Shown piece by piece: positions 19,779 through 31,942 of a stretch of 64,000 nt of DNA. How positions within the stretch are numbered: position 1 is the stretch's first letter; each line of letters begins with the position of its first letter. This stretch comes from Thiohalocapsa sp963695445 (lineage in GTDB: Bacteria > Pseudomonadota > Gammaproteobacteria > Chromatiales > Chromatiaceae): assembly GCA_963695445.1 (NCBI GenBank), contig CAVOGV010000001.1, positions 124,001 through 188,000 of the forward strand, given 5' to 3'. The translations under genes and the position numbers were made by a program. The notes under the pieces are model-generated. The model was given only the letters and a program-made list of their open reading frames with translations, made no database searches and was not told the origin of the DNA.

Positions 19779-21151
19779 ATGAAAATCCTCATCCTCGGCG
19801 CCGGCCAGGTCGGTACTTCGGTCGCCGCCAACCTGGTCAGCGAAGCCAACGACATCACCGTGGTGGATACCGACGGCGCGCGTCTGCGCGAGCTGGCAGA
19901 TCGCTTCGATCTGCGCACGGTGCAGGGCCATGGCGCCCACCCGGACGTGCTCCGGCGCGCCGGCGCCGAGGACGCGGACATGATCATCGCCGTGACCAAC
20001 AGCGACGAGACCAATATGGTCGCCTGCCAGGTCGCCTATACGCTGTTCCATACGCCCACCAAGATCGCCCGTGTGCGCGCGCCGAGCTTTCTCGAACAAG
20101 AAAAGCTGTTCGGCCCCGATGCCTGCCCATCGACGTGCGCATCAGCCCGGAGCAGCTGGTCACCGACTACATCCTGCGCCTGATCCAGAACCCCGGCACG
20201 CTGCAGGTCACCGACTTCGCCGGCGGACGCATGCGTCTGGTGGCCGTGCGCGCCTACTACGGCGGCCCCCTGGTCGGCCACGAGTTGCGCACGCTCTACG
20301 ACCACATGCCGCACGTGGACACCCGGGTCGCGGCCATCTACCGTCACGACCGCGCCATTCAGCCCGAGGGCGACACCGTCATCGAGGCCGACGACGAGGT
20401 CTTCTTCGTCGCCGCGCCGAAACACATCCGCTCGGTCATGAGCGAACTCAGACGGCTGGAAAAGCCCTACAAGCGGGTGATCTTCGCCGGCGGCGGAAAT
20501 ATCGGCACGCGCCTGGCACGCGCCACCGAGCGCGACTATCGGGTCAAGGTCATCGAGCAGGATCTGGATCGCTGCAAGCACATCGCCGAGGCCCTGGAAC
20601 GCACCATCGTGCTGCATGGCGACGCCGCCGACGAAGAGCTGCTGCTAGAGGAGAACATCGAGGATACCGACGTCTTCTGCGCCGTCACCAACGACGACGA
20701 GGCCAACATCCTCTCGGCGATGCTGGCCAAGCGCCTGGGGGCGCGCAAGGTGATGGCGTTGATCAACCGCACCGCCTATGTCGACCTGGTGCAGAGCGGA
20801 CCGATCGACATCGCCATCTCGCCGCAGCAGGCCACCATCGGCAGCCTGCTCAAGCACGTTCGCCGCGGCGACGTGGTGGTGGTGCACTCGTTGCGTCGCG
20901 GCGCCGCCGAGGCCATCGAGGCGATTGCCCACGGCGACCAGAGTTCGAGCAAGGTGGTCGGCCGTCCGATCGAGGCCATCCATCTGCCCAAGGGGGCCAG
21001 CATCGGCGCCATCGTCCGCGGCGACGAGGTCATCATCGCCCACCACGACACCGTCATCGAGGCCGAGGACCACGTGATCCTGTTCCTGCAGGATAAGCTC
21101 AAGGTGCCCGAGGTCGAGAAGTTGTTCCAGGTGGGAATCACCTTCTTCTGA
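19779..21151 (+). CDS. trkA: Trk potassium uptake protein TrkA (frameshift near 20122)
   Basis: Peripheral NAD-binding regulatory subunit of the TrkH potassium channel. It has two RCK units; the first NAD motif is ILGAGQVGTSVAANL, the second is IFAGGGNIGTRLARA. After DLFGPDA-type sequence (LFGPDAC) the frame breaks; restoring one C near 20122 gives LPIDVRISPEQLVTDYI and a protein of 457 residues, matching E. coli TrkA in length. It lies between ntrX and trkH, an arrangement seen in relatives that ties potassium uptake to NtrYX genes by position only. Confidence 0.94.
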
Positions 21152-21222
21152 TGCATAGGCCTCGCGGATGCTCGCCGACCCATAGCGCGCTCGCGGTGAT
21201 CTCCATCACGGGCAAGCCATCG

Positions 21223-21290
21223 CAGCGCCGAGGGCCAAGGGCCGAGGGCCGTTTCGGTTCCGCCCTCGGCCCTCGGCCCTCGGCCCTTCC
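21223..21290. repeat. Dispersed intergenic repeat, family 1 (copy G)
   Basis: Left arm CGCCGAGGGCCAAGGGCCG with AGGGCC, right arm with GGCCCTCGGCCCTCGGCCCT. The arms pair well, separated by a spacer of about 11 bases. It ends two bases before the trkH ATG at 21293, so a hairpin would directly adjoin the start codon. Confidence 0.75.
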
Positions 21291-21292
21291 TC

Positions 21293-22751
21293 ATGAAAAA
21301 ATTCGTCGCCGTACAAAAGGTGCTCGGGCTGTTGCTGATGGTCTTCAGCGTGACCATGCTGCCGCCGGCGCTGGTGTCGGTGCTCTATGGCGACGGCGCG
21401 GGCATGCCGTTTGTCTACGCCTTCGCCGTCATCCTCGGCGTCGGCACGCTGATCTGGCTGCCGGTCGCGACCAAACATCAGGAGCTGCGCCTGCGCGACG
21501 GTTTCCTGGTCGTGGTGCTGTTCTGGGTGGTGCTGGGACTGTCCGGCGCACTTGCCGTTCTGGATCTCGCCAGTGCCCGACCTGTCGCTGACGGACTCCA
21601 TCTTCGAGTCCCTGTCCGGTCTCACCACGACCGGCGCGACGGTGATCCTCGGCATCGATGAGTTGCCGCACTCCATGCTCTGGTACCGCCAGCAGCTGCA
21701 GTGGCTCGGCGGCATGGGCATCATCGTGCTGGCGGTGGCGGTGCTGCCGATGCTCGGCGTCGGCGGCATGCAGCTGTACCGGGCCGAAACACCCGGACCG
21801 ATCAAGGACACCAAGCTCACGCCGCGCATCACCGAGACCGCCAAGGCACTCTGGTACATCTACCTCGGGCTCACCATCGCCTGCGGTCTCGCCTATTGGG
21901 CCGCCGGGATGTCCGCGTTCGACGCCATCGGACATTCCTTTTCCACGGTGGCCATCGGCGGCTTCTCCACCCATGACGCCAGCATCGGCTATTACGACAG
22001 CACGCTGATCGAGATGATCGCGGTCGTCTTCATGCTGCTCTCGGGGGTCAACTTCGCGCTGCACTTCATCGCCTTGCGCAGCAAGAATCCACTCGCGATC
22101 TATGCCCGCGACAGCGAGTTTCGCTTTTATCTGTTCCTGATGGTGCTCGTCACCGCCATCGTCACCATCACGCTCTACCGGACCGACACCTACATCGACT
22201 GGGGCGAGTCCTTTACCAAGGGCCTGTTCCAGGTGGTTTCCATCGGCACCACCACCGGCTTCACCACGGCGCAGTTCTACTACTGGCCGCCCTTTACCGA
22301 GATCCTGCTGCTGTTCCTGGCCTTCGTCGGCGGCTGCGCGGGCTCCACCGGCGGCGGCATCAAGGTGATCCGCTTTCTGTTGCTGATCAAGCAGGGCCTG
22401 CGCGAGATCGGCCGACTGATTCATCCCAACGCCCAATTGCCGGTGCGCGTCGGCAATAAGGTCATCAACCACCGCGTTATCGATGCGGTCTGGGGCTTCT
22501 TCTCCCTGTATGTCGCGGCCTTTACCTTCATGTACCTGGCGCTGGCGGCGACTGGACTGGACCTGCTGACGTCATTCTCGGCGGTCGCCGCCTGCATGAA
22601 CAACCTGGGGCCAGGTCTGGCCACGGTTGGTGCCGACTACTATGACATGCACGACACCGGCATCTGGATACTGTGCTTTGCCATGTTGCTCGGGCGGCTG
22701 GAGATCTTCACATTGCTGGTATTGTTGACACCTGCGTTCTGGCGGCGCTGA
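21293..22751 (+). CDS. trkH: Trk potassium uptake channel TrkH (frameshift at 21552-21553)
   Basis: Inner-membrane potassium channel subunit, about 485 residues. The N-terminal membrane segments are in one frame; removing one T of a TT pair at 21552-21553 joins GLSGA to LPFWISPVPDLSLTDSIFE. Selectivity-filter-like loops are visible: SGLTTTGATVI, TVAIGGFSTHD, IGTTTGFTTA and NNLGPGLATVG. The last segment ends at LTPAFWRR. It pairs with trkA immediately upstream. A ribosome binding site is not obvious because a repeat occupies the leader. Confidence 0.94.
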
Positions 22752-22795
22752 CGCGAGCCGCACCAACGCATCCAACAAGCAGAGAGGCGAAGCGC

Positions 22796-23320
22796 ATGAA
22801 TGCGATCCCGAGCAGCTACCGGAACCTGATCGACCCGTTGATCGATGCCGCCCGCGGCTTCGTCGAAGATGGCGAGACCTTGGCACCGTTCGCGTTCGTC
22901 GCCAACCTATCCGGCGGCGGCGCCTTCCCGGTGATGCTCGCCACCGGCAGCGACGAGGAAAAGGACAACTCCGCGCGCGCCGTCAAGCAACTGGCTGAGC
23001 TGCACCAGGCCGACTTCGTCTTCACCATCATGGAGGCCTGGTCGCTGCCGCCGGAGCGCATCGATGAATTCGATGCGATCATCGACCATTACGGCTCCAT
23101 CGGCGAGTCGCCCTACCGCCTCGACGTGGTCTCGCTGGCACTGGAGACGCGGCATGGCATCTGGGTGGCGCAGGTGCCGATTGAGCCGTTGGCCGCGGCA
23201 AATGGCGGTCGCACCTTCGGCGAACCCCATTTTCTGCATTTTGCATCGGCGGAAGGCCGCTTCGCCGAGCTGCTGCCGGTCAAGAACGACGGCATCGGAC
23301 CCTCTGGCACCCTGCACTGA
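22796..23320 (+). CDS. Hypothetical protein
   Basis: A soluble protein of 174 residues with no signal peptide or membrane segment. It starts at ATG 22796 with AGAGAGG upstream; the open frame extends further left over the end of trkH but that part looks non-coding. It is fairly acidic with conserved-looking blocks (FVANLSGGGAFPVM, FTIMEAWSLPPE, ETRHGIWVAQVPI). I do not recognise the family. It lies 44 bp after trkH and 17 bp before a small TPR protein, so the three may be cotranscribed. Confidence 0.75.
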   Translation: MNAIPSSYRNLIDPLIDAARGFVEDGETLAPFAFVANLSGGGAFPVMLATGSDEEKDNSARAVKQLAELHQADFVFTIMEAWSLPPERIDEFDAIIDHYGSIGESPYRLDVVSLALETRHGIWVAQVPIEPLAAANGGRTFGEPHFLHFASAEGRFAELLPVKNDGIGPSGTLH

Positions 23321-23337
23321 CGCATGCGAGGTAATGC

Positions 23338-23661
23338 ATGGGCATCATCGAAAATTTAGAAGCGATGCGCGCGCGCGGACAGGACTCCGCACTATTGCGC
23401 TACGGTCTTGGTAATGAGTATCTGAAGCGCGACGAGCACGCCTTGGCCATCGAACACCTGGCCGAAGCCGTTCGGCTCGACCCACACTACTCCGCCGCCT
23501 GGAAGCTCTACGGAAAGGCGTTGCAAGCCGATTCCCGTCACGCGGAGGCGATGGACGCCTTCGACCAGGGCATCGCCGCCGCCAACGACAAGGGCGACGT
23601 GCAAGCCGCCAAGGAGATGCAAGTCTTCCGCAAGCGCTCGCAGAAGGCCCTAGGGACTTGA
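23338..23661 (+). CDS. Small tetratricopeptide-repeat protein
   Basis: A 107-residue cytoplasmic protein consisting of about two and a half TPR helices pairs (ALLRYGLGNEYLKRDEHALA, HLAEAVRLDPHYSAAWKLYG, ALQADSRHAEAMDAFDQGI). It has no signal peptide. TPR units mediate protein-protein contact; the partner is unknown. It converges on the response regulator gene on the other strand. Confidence 0.8.
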   Translation: MGIIENLEAMRARGQDSALLRYGLGNEYLKRDEHALAIEHLAEAVRLDPHYSAAWKLYGKALQADSRHAEAMDAFDQGIAAANDKGDVQAAKEMQVFRKRSQKALGT

Positions 23662-23698
23662 ACCAACAATGAGCGCGCAACCACGAAATGAACGACGA

Positions 23699-25057
23699 TC
23701 AACGCCCGGCGCGCTGCACGTTCAGGCCGAATTTGGCGATCTTCCGGTCCAACGCCGGGCGCGAGATACCGAGGATCTCACAGCTTCGGGCCTTCTGCCC
23801 GCCGGTATGATCGAGCACACGTTGAATGTGCTCTGACTCGACCTCATGGAGCGTTCGCAGCGGGGTCGCGTCCTGCTCACTGCTCGGCGGCGACGCCGCG
23901 GCGACCGGCAGAGCCAGCAGCTCCGGCGTGATGATCCCATCGCGAACGCCGATTACCGCGCGCGTCAGGCTGTTCTCGAGCTCGCGTACGTTGCCGGGCC
24001 AGTCATAGGACATCAGGGTATGGAGCGCGGCGTCGGTCATCGCCATGCGCGGCTTTCCGAAGCGCGAGCAGATGCGATCCAGCAGCCCGTCCGCCAAGAG
24101 CGGAATATCCTCGCGGCGGTCCCGCAGCGGCGGCATCGCGATCTCCACCACACGCAGCCTGTAGGCCAGGTCTTCGCGGAAGCGACCTTCCGCCACCTCT
24201 ACCATGAGCGTTCGATTGGTGGCGGCAATGATGCGGGCATTGCTGGTCAGCGTCTCGGTCCCACCAACGCGTTCGAAGGCATGTTCCTGCAACGCGCGCA
24301 GCAGCTTGGCCTGTAGCGCCATCGCCAGTTCGCCCACCTCGTCCAGAAACAGCGTGCCATCACGGGCCAGCTCCAGTTTTCCGAGCTTGCGCGCCTGAGC
24401 GCCCGTGAAGGCGCCGCGCTCATGGCCGAACAACTCGCTTTCCAGCAACGTATCCACGAGGGCGGCGCAATTGACGGCCACAAAGGCCCCGGAGACGCCG
24501 CTGTGCTGGTGAATCAGCCGCGCGACGACCTCCTTGCCGGTACCAGACTCGCCGCTGATCAGCACCGTCGCGCTGCCGCGCGCGCTCAGTGCAATCGCCT
24601 TGCTCACCGTCAGCATGGCACTGCTGCGACCGATCAGATCGCGGGGTGGTGACGTCGGGGCCGTATTCCGAGGCATCGCGTGGCGCGCGAGCCGACGCCG
24701 TTCCAGCAGCGCCTCGACGGTCCGCTGTAAGGTCTCGGCCTGCACCGGCTTGTGCACGAAATCGGCGGCGCCACGCTGGATCGCCTCGATGGCCAGTTCT
24801 AGGTCGTGCTGACCGGTCATCATCACCACCGGCAAGTCCGGACTCACCGCGAACAACTGCACCAGCAGATCGCTGCCGGCACCGTCCGGCAACTGCTGAT
24901 CGAGCAGCACCAGGTCGATGCCGCCCCGCGCCACACGCTCCAGCCCCAGCGCGCAGGTCTCCGCAACATCAACCTCACAGCCCTCGTCCTCAAAGTGCAG
25001 CGCCAGCATCTGACCCAGCGCCCCATCGTCTTCGATAATCAGCAATCGTGCGCTCAT
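23699..25057 (-). CDS. NtrC-type sigma54-dependent response regulator (orphan)
   Basis: Response regulator of 452 residues: receiver (LLIIEDDGAL, acceptor Asp in LVLLDQQLPDG), AAA+ domain with intact Walker A GESGTGKE, GAFTGA loop in HERGAFTGAQ and Walker B LFLDEVGE, and a C-terminal Fis helix-turn-helix. These residues support sigma54-dependent activation. The start is ATG 25057; the frame extends further upstream over the metG leader. No histidine kinase is adjacent, so the partner is elsewhere. It is divergent from metG. The target is unknown. Confidence 0.88.
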   Translation of the reverse strand: MSARLLIIEDDGALGQMLALHFEDEGCEVDVAETCALGLERVARGGIDLVLLDQQLPDGAGSDLLVQLFAVSPDLPVVMMTGQHDLELAIEAIQRGAADFVHKPVQAETLQRTVEALLERRRLARHAMPRNTAPTSPPRDLIGRSSAMLTVSKAIALSARGSATVLISGESGTGKEVVARLIHQHSGVSGAFVAVNCAALVDTLLESELFGHERGAFTGAQARKLGKLELARDGTLFLDEVGELAMALQAKLLRALQEHAFERVGGTETLTSNARIIAATNRTLMVEVAEGRFREDLAYRLRVVEIAMPPLRDRREDIPLLADGLLDRICSRFGKPRMAMTDAALHTLMSYDWPGNVRELENSLTRAVIGVRDGIITPELLALPVAAASPPSSEQDATPLRTLHEVESEHIQRVLDHTGGQKARSCEILGISRPALDRKIAKFGLNVQRAGR

Positions 25058-25208
25058 ACCGATCCAGGATAGAGCGTCCTGGCAGGCAATCAAACTCTTT
25101 CTGGCCCTCCGCTCGCCCTGCTCGGCCCTGAACGTTGTTTGCGATTTGCCGCATAATGATCCGCTTTTCAGATCCCCTGTCCATGACCGAAGTCGCCAGC
25201 GAGTCCCC

Positions 25209-27287
25209 ATGAATAGCCAGACTGCCCAGCCGTACAGAGAAGGGCGCCGCGATATCCTGATCACCAGTGCGCTGCCCTATGCCAACGGACCGATTCATAT
25301 CGGTCACCTGGTGGAGTACATCCAGACCGACATCTTTTCCCGTTTCCAAAAGATGCGGGGGCACAACTGCTGGTACGTCTGCGCCGATGACGCCCACGGC
25401 ACACCGATCATGCTCAGGGCGCGTACCGAGGGCATCTCGCCGGAGGAATTGATCGCCCGAGTCGCCGAGGAGCACAAGGCGGATTTCGCTGCCTTTCGCG
25501 TCGGCTTCGACAACTACCACTCGACCCACTCCGATGAGAACCGGCACTTCGCGAGCCTGATCTACGAGCGCAATCGCGACAAGGGCCACATCGCCAAACG
25601 CACCATCGAGCAGGCCTACGACCCGGTCGAGCAGATGTTTCTGCCGGATCGATTCATCAAGGGTGAATGCCCCAAATGCGGTGCGCCGGACCAGTATGGC
25701 GACAACTGCGAGGTTTGCGGCGCCAGTTACTCGCCGGCGGAGCTGAAGAATCCGCGCTCGGCAGTGTCCGGAGCGATACCGGAGCAGCGCGAGTCCGACC
25801 ACTACTTTTTCAAACTCGCCGACTTCGAGGGGATGCTTAGGGACTGGACGCGCGGCGGGGGCCTGCAGGCGCAGGTGGCAAACAAACTCGACGAATGGTT
25901 CGACGCCGGCCTGCAGCAGTGGGATATCTCCCGCGATGCGCCGTACTTCGGCTTTGAGATCCCGGACCATCCCGACAAATTCTTCTACGTCTGGCTGGAT
26001 GCGCCGATCGGCTACATGGCCAGCTTTCAGAACCTCTGCGACCGCACGCCCGGCCTGGACTTCGACCAGTTCTGGGCCGCCGATAGCACCGCGGAGCTGT
26101 ATCACTTCATCGGCAAGGACATCATCTACTTCCATGCGCTGTTCTGGCCGGCGATGTTGTACGGCGCCGATTTCCGCACACCGACCGCCGTCTTTGCCCA
26201 CGGTTTTTTGACCGTGGACGGACAAAAGATGTCCAAGTCCCGCGGCACCTTCATCAAGGCGCGCACCTATCTGGACCACCTCAACCCGGAATACCTGCGT
26301 TACTACTTCGCCGCCAAGCTTGGCCCGGGCGTCGACGACATTGATCTCAGCCTGGACGATTTCCAGGCACGCGTGAATTCGGACCTCGTCGGAAAGGTGG
26401 TGAACATCGCCAGTCGCAGCGCGGGGTTCATCAGCAAGCGCTTCAACGGCCGCCTCAGCGCGGAACTGCCGGAGCCGGCGCTGTTCGCCGAGTTCGTCAC
26501 CGCCGGCGAGTCCATCGCGAACGCCTACGACAAGCGCGAATACAGCCGCGCCGTGCGGGAGATCATGGCCCTGGCGGATCGCGCCAACCAGTACATCGAC
26601 GAACAAGCGCCCTGGGTCTTGGCCAAGCAGGAGGGCCGCAATGCTGAATTACAGTCCATCTGCACCCAGGGTCTGAACCTGTTCCGGTTGCTGATGGGCT
26701 GGCTGCGGCCGATCCTACCCGGCACCGCCGAGGCCGCCGAGCAGTTTCTGCGTATCCCTCCGCTGACCTGGGAGGCCCTGGTGGAACCGCTGCTTGACCA
26801 TGAGATCGCCAAATTCCAGCCATTGATGACGCGCGTCGACCCGAAACAGATCGAGGCCATGCTGGAGGCATCGAAAGAGGATCTGGCCGCGGCGGAATAC
26901 AGCAAGACCCGCCCCCAGGAGACGGCGACAGAGGGTCATCTGACGGACAATCCCATCGCGGAGACCATCGACTTCGACGTGTTCGCGAAGGTGGACCTTC
27001 GCATTGCGCGCATCGCTAAGGCGGCCCGGGTGGAGGGCGCCGACAAGCTGCTGCAGCTGAGTCTGGATCTTGGCGGCGAGACCCGCAACGTCTTTGCCGG
27101 CATCAGCAAAGCCTACGATCCAGCGGATCTGGAAGGCCGGCTCACCGTTATGGTCGCCAATCTGGCGCCGAGAAAAATGCGCTTCGGCGTATCGGAAGGC
27201 ATGGTGCTGGCCGCCGGACCCGGCGGCAGTGACCTGTTCATCCTGAGTCCGGACGCCGGCGCAGAGCCGGGGATGAAGGTCAGATAG
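25209..27287 (+). CDS. metG: Methionyl-tRNA synthetase
   Basis: Class I synthetase charging tRNA-Met, 692 residues. The HIGH motif is in GPIHIGHLVEY, the zinc knuckle is CPKCGAPDQYGDNCEVCG, and the KMSKS motif is KMSKSRGTF. The C-terminal ~110 residues (from FDVFAKVDLRIARI) form the tRNA-binding EMAP/Trbp-like dimerisation domain, so this is the long MetG form. The start ATG 25209 gives the canonical N-terminus ILITSALPYANG; the frame is open upstream to 25146. It is intact, unlike many neighbours. Confidence 0.97.
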   Translation: MNSQTAQPYREGRRDILITSALPYANGPIHIGHLVEYIQTDIFSRFQKMRGHNCWYVCADDAHGTPIMLRARTEGISPEELIARVAEEHKADFAAFRVGFDNYHSTHSDENRHFASLIYERNRDKGHIAKRTIEQAYDPVEQMFLPDRFIKGECPKCGAPDQYGDNCEVCGASYSPAELKNPRSAVSGAIPEQRESDHYFFKLADFEGMLRDWTRGGGLQAQVANKLDEWFDAGLQQWDISRDAPYFGFEIPDHPDKFFYVWLDAPIGYMASFQNLCDRTPGLDFDQFWAADSTAELYHFIGKDIIYFHALFWPAMLYGADFRTPTAVFAHGFLTVDGQKMSKSRGTFIKARTYLDHLNPEYLRYYFAAKLGPGVDDIDLSLDDFQARVNSDLVGKVVNIASRSAGFISKRFNGRLSAELPEPALFAEFVTAGESIANAYDKREYSRAVREIMALADRANQYIDEQAPWVLAKQEGRNAELQSICTQGLNLFRLLMGWLRPILPGTAEAAEQFLRIPPLTWEALVEPLLDHEIAKFQPLMTRVDPKQIEAMLEASKEDLAAAEYSKTRPQETATEGHLTDNPIAETIDFDVFAKVDLRIARIAKAARVEGADKLLQLSLDLGGETRNVFAGISKAYDPADLEGRLTVMVANLAPRKMRFGVSEGMVLAAGPGGSDLFILSPDAGAEPGMKVR

Positions 27288-27311
27288 GCGATCCGCACCC
27301 AGTATCACTCC

Positions 27312-27346
27312 GTCGATCCACGCGCCGGACGGGCGCGTGGATCGAC
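27312..27346. terminator. Hairpin between metG and tRNA-Ile2, probable bidirectional terminator
   Basis: Perfect 15-bp stem (GTCGATCCACGCGCC pairing with GGCGCGTGGATCGAC) with a 5-base loop. It lies 24 bp after the metG stop and 15 bp past the 3' end of the leftward tRNA. There is no strong T run, so intrinsic termination may be weak. Confidence 0.6.
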
Positions 27347-27360
27347 AGATGCTTCGTGTG

Positions 27361-27436
<76 letters not shown>

Positions 27437-27450
27437 GCTGTGGAGCAGTG

Positions 27451-27479
27451 CTCGCGACCTCGGCTGCGTTGGTCGCGAG
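27451..27479 (-). terminator. Hairpin after rpoD
   Basis: Nine-base stem CTCGCGACC/GGTCGCGAG with an 11-base loop, placed 10 bp past the rpoD stop and before the tRNA gene. It lacks a T tract. It could attenuate readthrough into the tRNA or act as a processing site. Confidence 0.4.
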
Positions 27480-27488
27480 TAGCGAGCG

Positions 27489-29327
<1,839 letters not shown>

Positions 29328-29391
29328 GCGGATACCTGCTTGGCGGAGACGATGCGGTCAGAAAATGTGGAGACGTTTTAGTTAACTTTCT

Positions 29392-29400
29392 AGTATAGCA
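29392..29400 (-). promoter_or_regulatory. Candidate extended -10 promoter for rpoD
   Basis: On the minus strand the sequence TGCTATACT is an extended -10 element (TGn plus TATACT) about 65 bp before the rpoD start, in the gap after dnaG. An internal rpoD promoter is known in the homologous E. coli operon. No convincing -35 is seen. Confidence 0.35.
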
Positions 29401-29432
29401 GGAAAGCAAGGATCTCTCTATGCGTGGAAATC

Positions 29433-31187
29433 TTATCCGGCGTCACTGAAATCCCTCGTTGCGTCGTTGTGCTCGCCGTCTTCGGCCGGCTTTCTGGCGT
29501 TTTGAATCATGTGCCAGCGGCGTTCTCGCTCCAGCGTGCGATTGAGTGAGGCCAGGGCACCGATGAATTCAGCTTCCCTCCCTTCCGCCGGGATATGGGC
29601 GATCAGCCCGGAATCCGAGAGACGTCGAATCGCGGATTCGTGCTCGCTATCGCGCCAGCGCTCACACATCGCCGCTGGCGTGATCTCAGGATAGGCCAGC
29701 GCGGTGTCGATGAGTTGGCGCAACAGGGCGATGCCCGGATTGTCCAGGGCGTGCCAATCACGCGGTTGTGCGTCGGCTTGGCGCGCCAGTGCTGGCTGAT
29801 CCAGCAGCAAGGCCACCGCCAGGCGCAGCGGGGTTAGACGTTGAGCTCCGGCCTGGGCTTGGTTTCTGGCGTTGGGGGCGGTGTGGCGCTGACCTGCCGA
29901 CCAGCGGTTGCCGCCGCCGCGGGCATGACTGTCGATTCCGACCAGGCCCGCCAAGCGCGCTTCGAGTAGTCCTCGAAAAGTGCCGGCGGGCATGGTCTGA
30001 ATCAAGCCTCGGGCGTCGGCATCGAGCTTGGCGCGCCCCTCGGCACTGGTCAGGTCGAGATCGGCGGTCAGGTGCTGAAACAGGAAGTCCGACAGCAGGG
30101 TGGCGTTACTCAGGCGTTGCTCGAAGGCGTCGCGGCCCTCCTTGCGCACCAGCGTGTCCGGGTCTTCGCCGTCCGGCAGGAACAGGAAGCGAATCGGTTG
30201 CTGACCGGTGGCGAGCGGCAACGTGGTCTGCAGTGCTTTCCAGGCGGCGTCGCGACCGGCACGGTCGCCGTCGAAGCAGAAAACCAGCTCCGGCGCGCTG
30301 CGCTGCAGGCGCTTAATGTGCTCCGGGGTGGTGGCGGTGCCGAGGGTGGCCACCGCATAGGGGATGTCGAACTGGGCCAACGCGATCACATCCATGTAGC
30401 CCTCCACCACCAAGAGCCGAGGCGGCTGACGCAGAACCTGCTGCACCTCACGCAGACCGTAGAGCTCACGGCCCTTGTGAAAGACGGGAGTCTCCGGCGA
30501 GTTGAGGTATTTCGGCTCGCCGTCCCCGAGCACACGCCCACCAAAGCCGATGACGCGACCACGACGGTCGTTGATCGGAAACAGGATGCGATCGCGAAAT
30601 CGGTCGTAGCGCTTACCGTCTCGCTCCGCCAGCAACCCGGCGCTGAGCAGATGCTCTTGATCGGCGGGGGTGTCGCCAAGTGCGCGCAAGAGAAAATCCC
30701 AGCCCGGCGGCGCGAAGCCAATGCCGAAGCGCTGAACGATCTCGCCGCTGAGGCCGCGCCGCTTCAGGTAGTCGACGGCGCGCGCGGCCTCAGGATGCTC
30801 GCGTAGTTGCCGGCGGTACAGGCTAGCGGCCTGCTCCAGGACGCGATAAACGGGGGCTAGGTCCGGGCCTTTGGCAAAGGACTGGTCAGATGCCGGCAGT
30901 TCCATGCCGACGTGCTGAGCCAGCTCTTCGACGGCCTCCGGGAAATTCAGACGGTCGAACTCGATTAGGAAGTCGATGGCATTGCCATGGGCGCCACAGC
31001 CGAAGCAGTGGTAGAACTGCTTGTCGGCACTGACGGTGAACGAGGGGGTCTTTTCGCTGTGGAACGGGCAGCAGGCGGAGAATTCTTTGCCGGATTTCTT
31101 GAGGGTCACTCGCTGGCCGACCACGTCGACAATGTCGACCCGCGACAACAGGCGCTCTTTGAATTCGGGGGTGATGTTGTACGCCAT
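29433..31187 (-). CDS. dnaG: DNA primase DnaG
   Basis: Synthesises RNA primers at the replication fork; 584 residues. The N-terminal CHC2 zinc domain has CPFHSEKTPSF and CFGCGAHGNAIDF. The TOPRIM core contains LVVEGYMDVIAL and FCFDGDRAGRDA. The C-terminal region ends with the helicase-binding domain (LNRTLERERRWHMIQNAR). The start is ATG 31187 (MAYNITPEF); an upstream ATG at 31244 is less likely. It is in the macromolecular synthesis operon between yqeY and rpoD. Confidence 0.96.
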   Translation of the reverse strand: MAYNITPEFKERLLSRVDIVDVVGQRVTLKKSGKEFSACCPFHSEKTPSFTVSADKQFYHCFGCGAHGNAIDFLIEFDRLNFPEAVEELAQHVGMELPASDQSFAKGPDLAPVYRVLEQAASLYRRQLREHPEAARAVDYLKRRGLSGEIVQRFGIGFAPPGWDFLLRALGDTPADQEHLLSAGLLAERDGKRYDRFRDRILFPINDRRGRVIGFGGRVLGDGEPKYLNSPETPVFHKGRELYGLREVQQVLRQPPRLLVVEGYMDVIALAQFDIPYAVATLGTATTPEHIKRLQRSAPELVFCFDGDRAGRDAAWKALQTTLPLATGQQPIRFLFLPDGEDPDTLVRKEGRDAFEQRLSNATLLSDFLFQHLTADLDLTSAEGRAKLDADARGLIQTMPAGTFRGLLEARLAGLVGIDSHARGGGNRWSAGQRHTAPNARNQAQAGAQRLTPLRLAVALLLDQPALARQADAQPRDWHALDNPGIALLRQLIDTALAYPEITPAAMCERWRDSEHESAIRRLSDSGLIAHIPAEGREAEFIGALASLNRTLERERRWHMIQNARKPAEDGEHNDATRDFSDAG

Positions 31188-31381
31188 GGCGGGTACAGGG
31201 CCTCTGCCTCCGCAGCGATTGGTCAGCAGGGATATGGGCTGCACTGTCTCTGGTTCAGCCGGAACGCCGACGGAGTCGGCTTGCTCCGAGCCGAATGCGG
31301 GCTCGGCCTGAACCAGATCTAACGTTGCGCCACGGTGACCCCGACGCCTGGCGCTGGTCTTTGCCTCGACTCCGCGGAGCC

Positions 31382-31826
31382 TCAGCCAGTCAGGCGCGTC
31401 TTGATCTGCTTGCTCACCGCGGCCATGTCAGCGCGGCCCTGCAGCTTGGGCTTCAGCAGGGCCATGACTTTACCCATATCCTGCATGCTCGGACGCGCCG
31501 GTGCTGTCGATGGCCTCGGCGATCAGGCCCGCGATTTCGTCGTCGGACAGTGCAGCTGGCATGTAGGCCTGGCAGACCTCGACCTCGAAGCGCTCCTGAG
31601 CGGCGAGGTCTTCGCGGCCGGCTTGCTCGTACTGAGAGATCGAATCGCGGCGCTGCTTGAGCATCTTGTCGAGCACGACGAGCACCTGGGTGTCGTCGAG
31701 TTCGACGCGCTCGTCCACCTCGCGCTGCTTGATGGCGGCGTTGATGAGGCGCACGACGCCGAGCCGGCGTTTGTCGCCAGCCTTCATCGCGGCCTTCATG
31801 TCATCTTGCAGGCGTTGTTTCAGCAT
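31382..31826 (-). CDS. yqeY: GatB/YqeY domain-containing protein (frameshift near 31490)
   Basis: A protein of about 147 residues related to the tail domain of GatB, found in the rpsU-dnaG operon of many bacteria. It starts MLKQRLQDDMKAAMKAGDK and runs through VRLINAAIKQREVD. After STGAS an extra base shifts the frame; removing it continues SMQDMGKVMALLKPKLQGRA and ends at TGA 31382-31384. Function is not established; a link to tRNA or amidotransferase activity is inferred only from the domain. Confidence 0.9.
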
Positions 31827-31942
31827 GGTCTGTACAGCTGTGGTGGAGCGGCACGGCGCCGATGGCTTGTCTGCCGGTTCACGTGGCCGGGTTGCCTGTT
31901 CAGAACGGGCTCAGAACCGACTCGAAACAGCTTGGAACGCGC

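Noticed and set aside
18120..20099. Very long open frame on the minus strand opposite ntrX and trkA (over 650 codons)
   Set aside because: It lies entirely antisense to ntrX and trkA, which have clear domains; such long antisense frames are expected at this GC content.
21151..21591. Open frame starting in the trkA-trkH gap and running into trkH
   Set aside because: It translates the repeat into RRGPRAEGR-type sequence and then an alternative frame of trkH.
24990..26606. Long minus-strand frame opposite metG
   Set aside because: metG is intact with all motifs on the plus strand, and the antisense protein has no recognisable feature.
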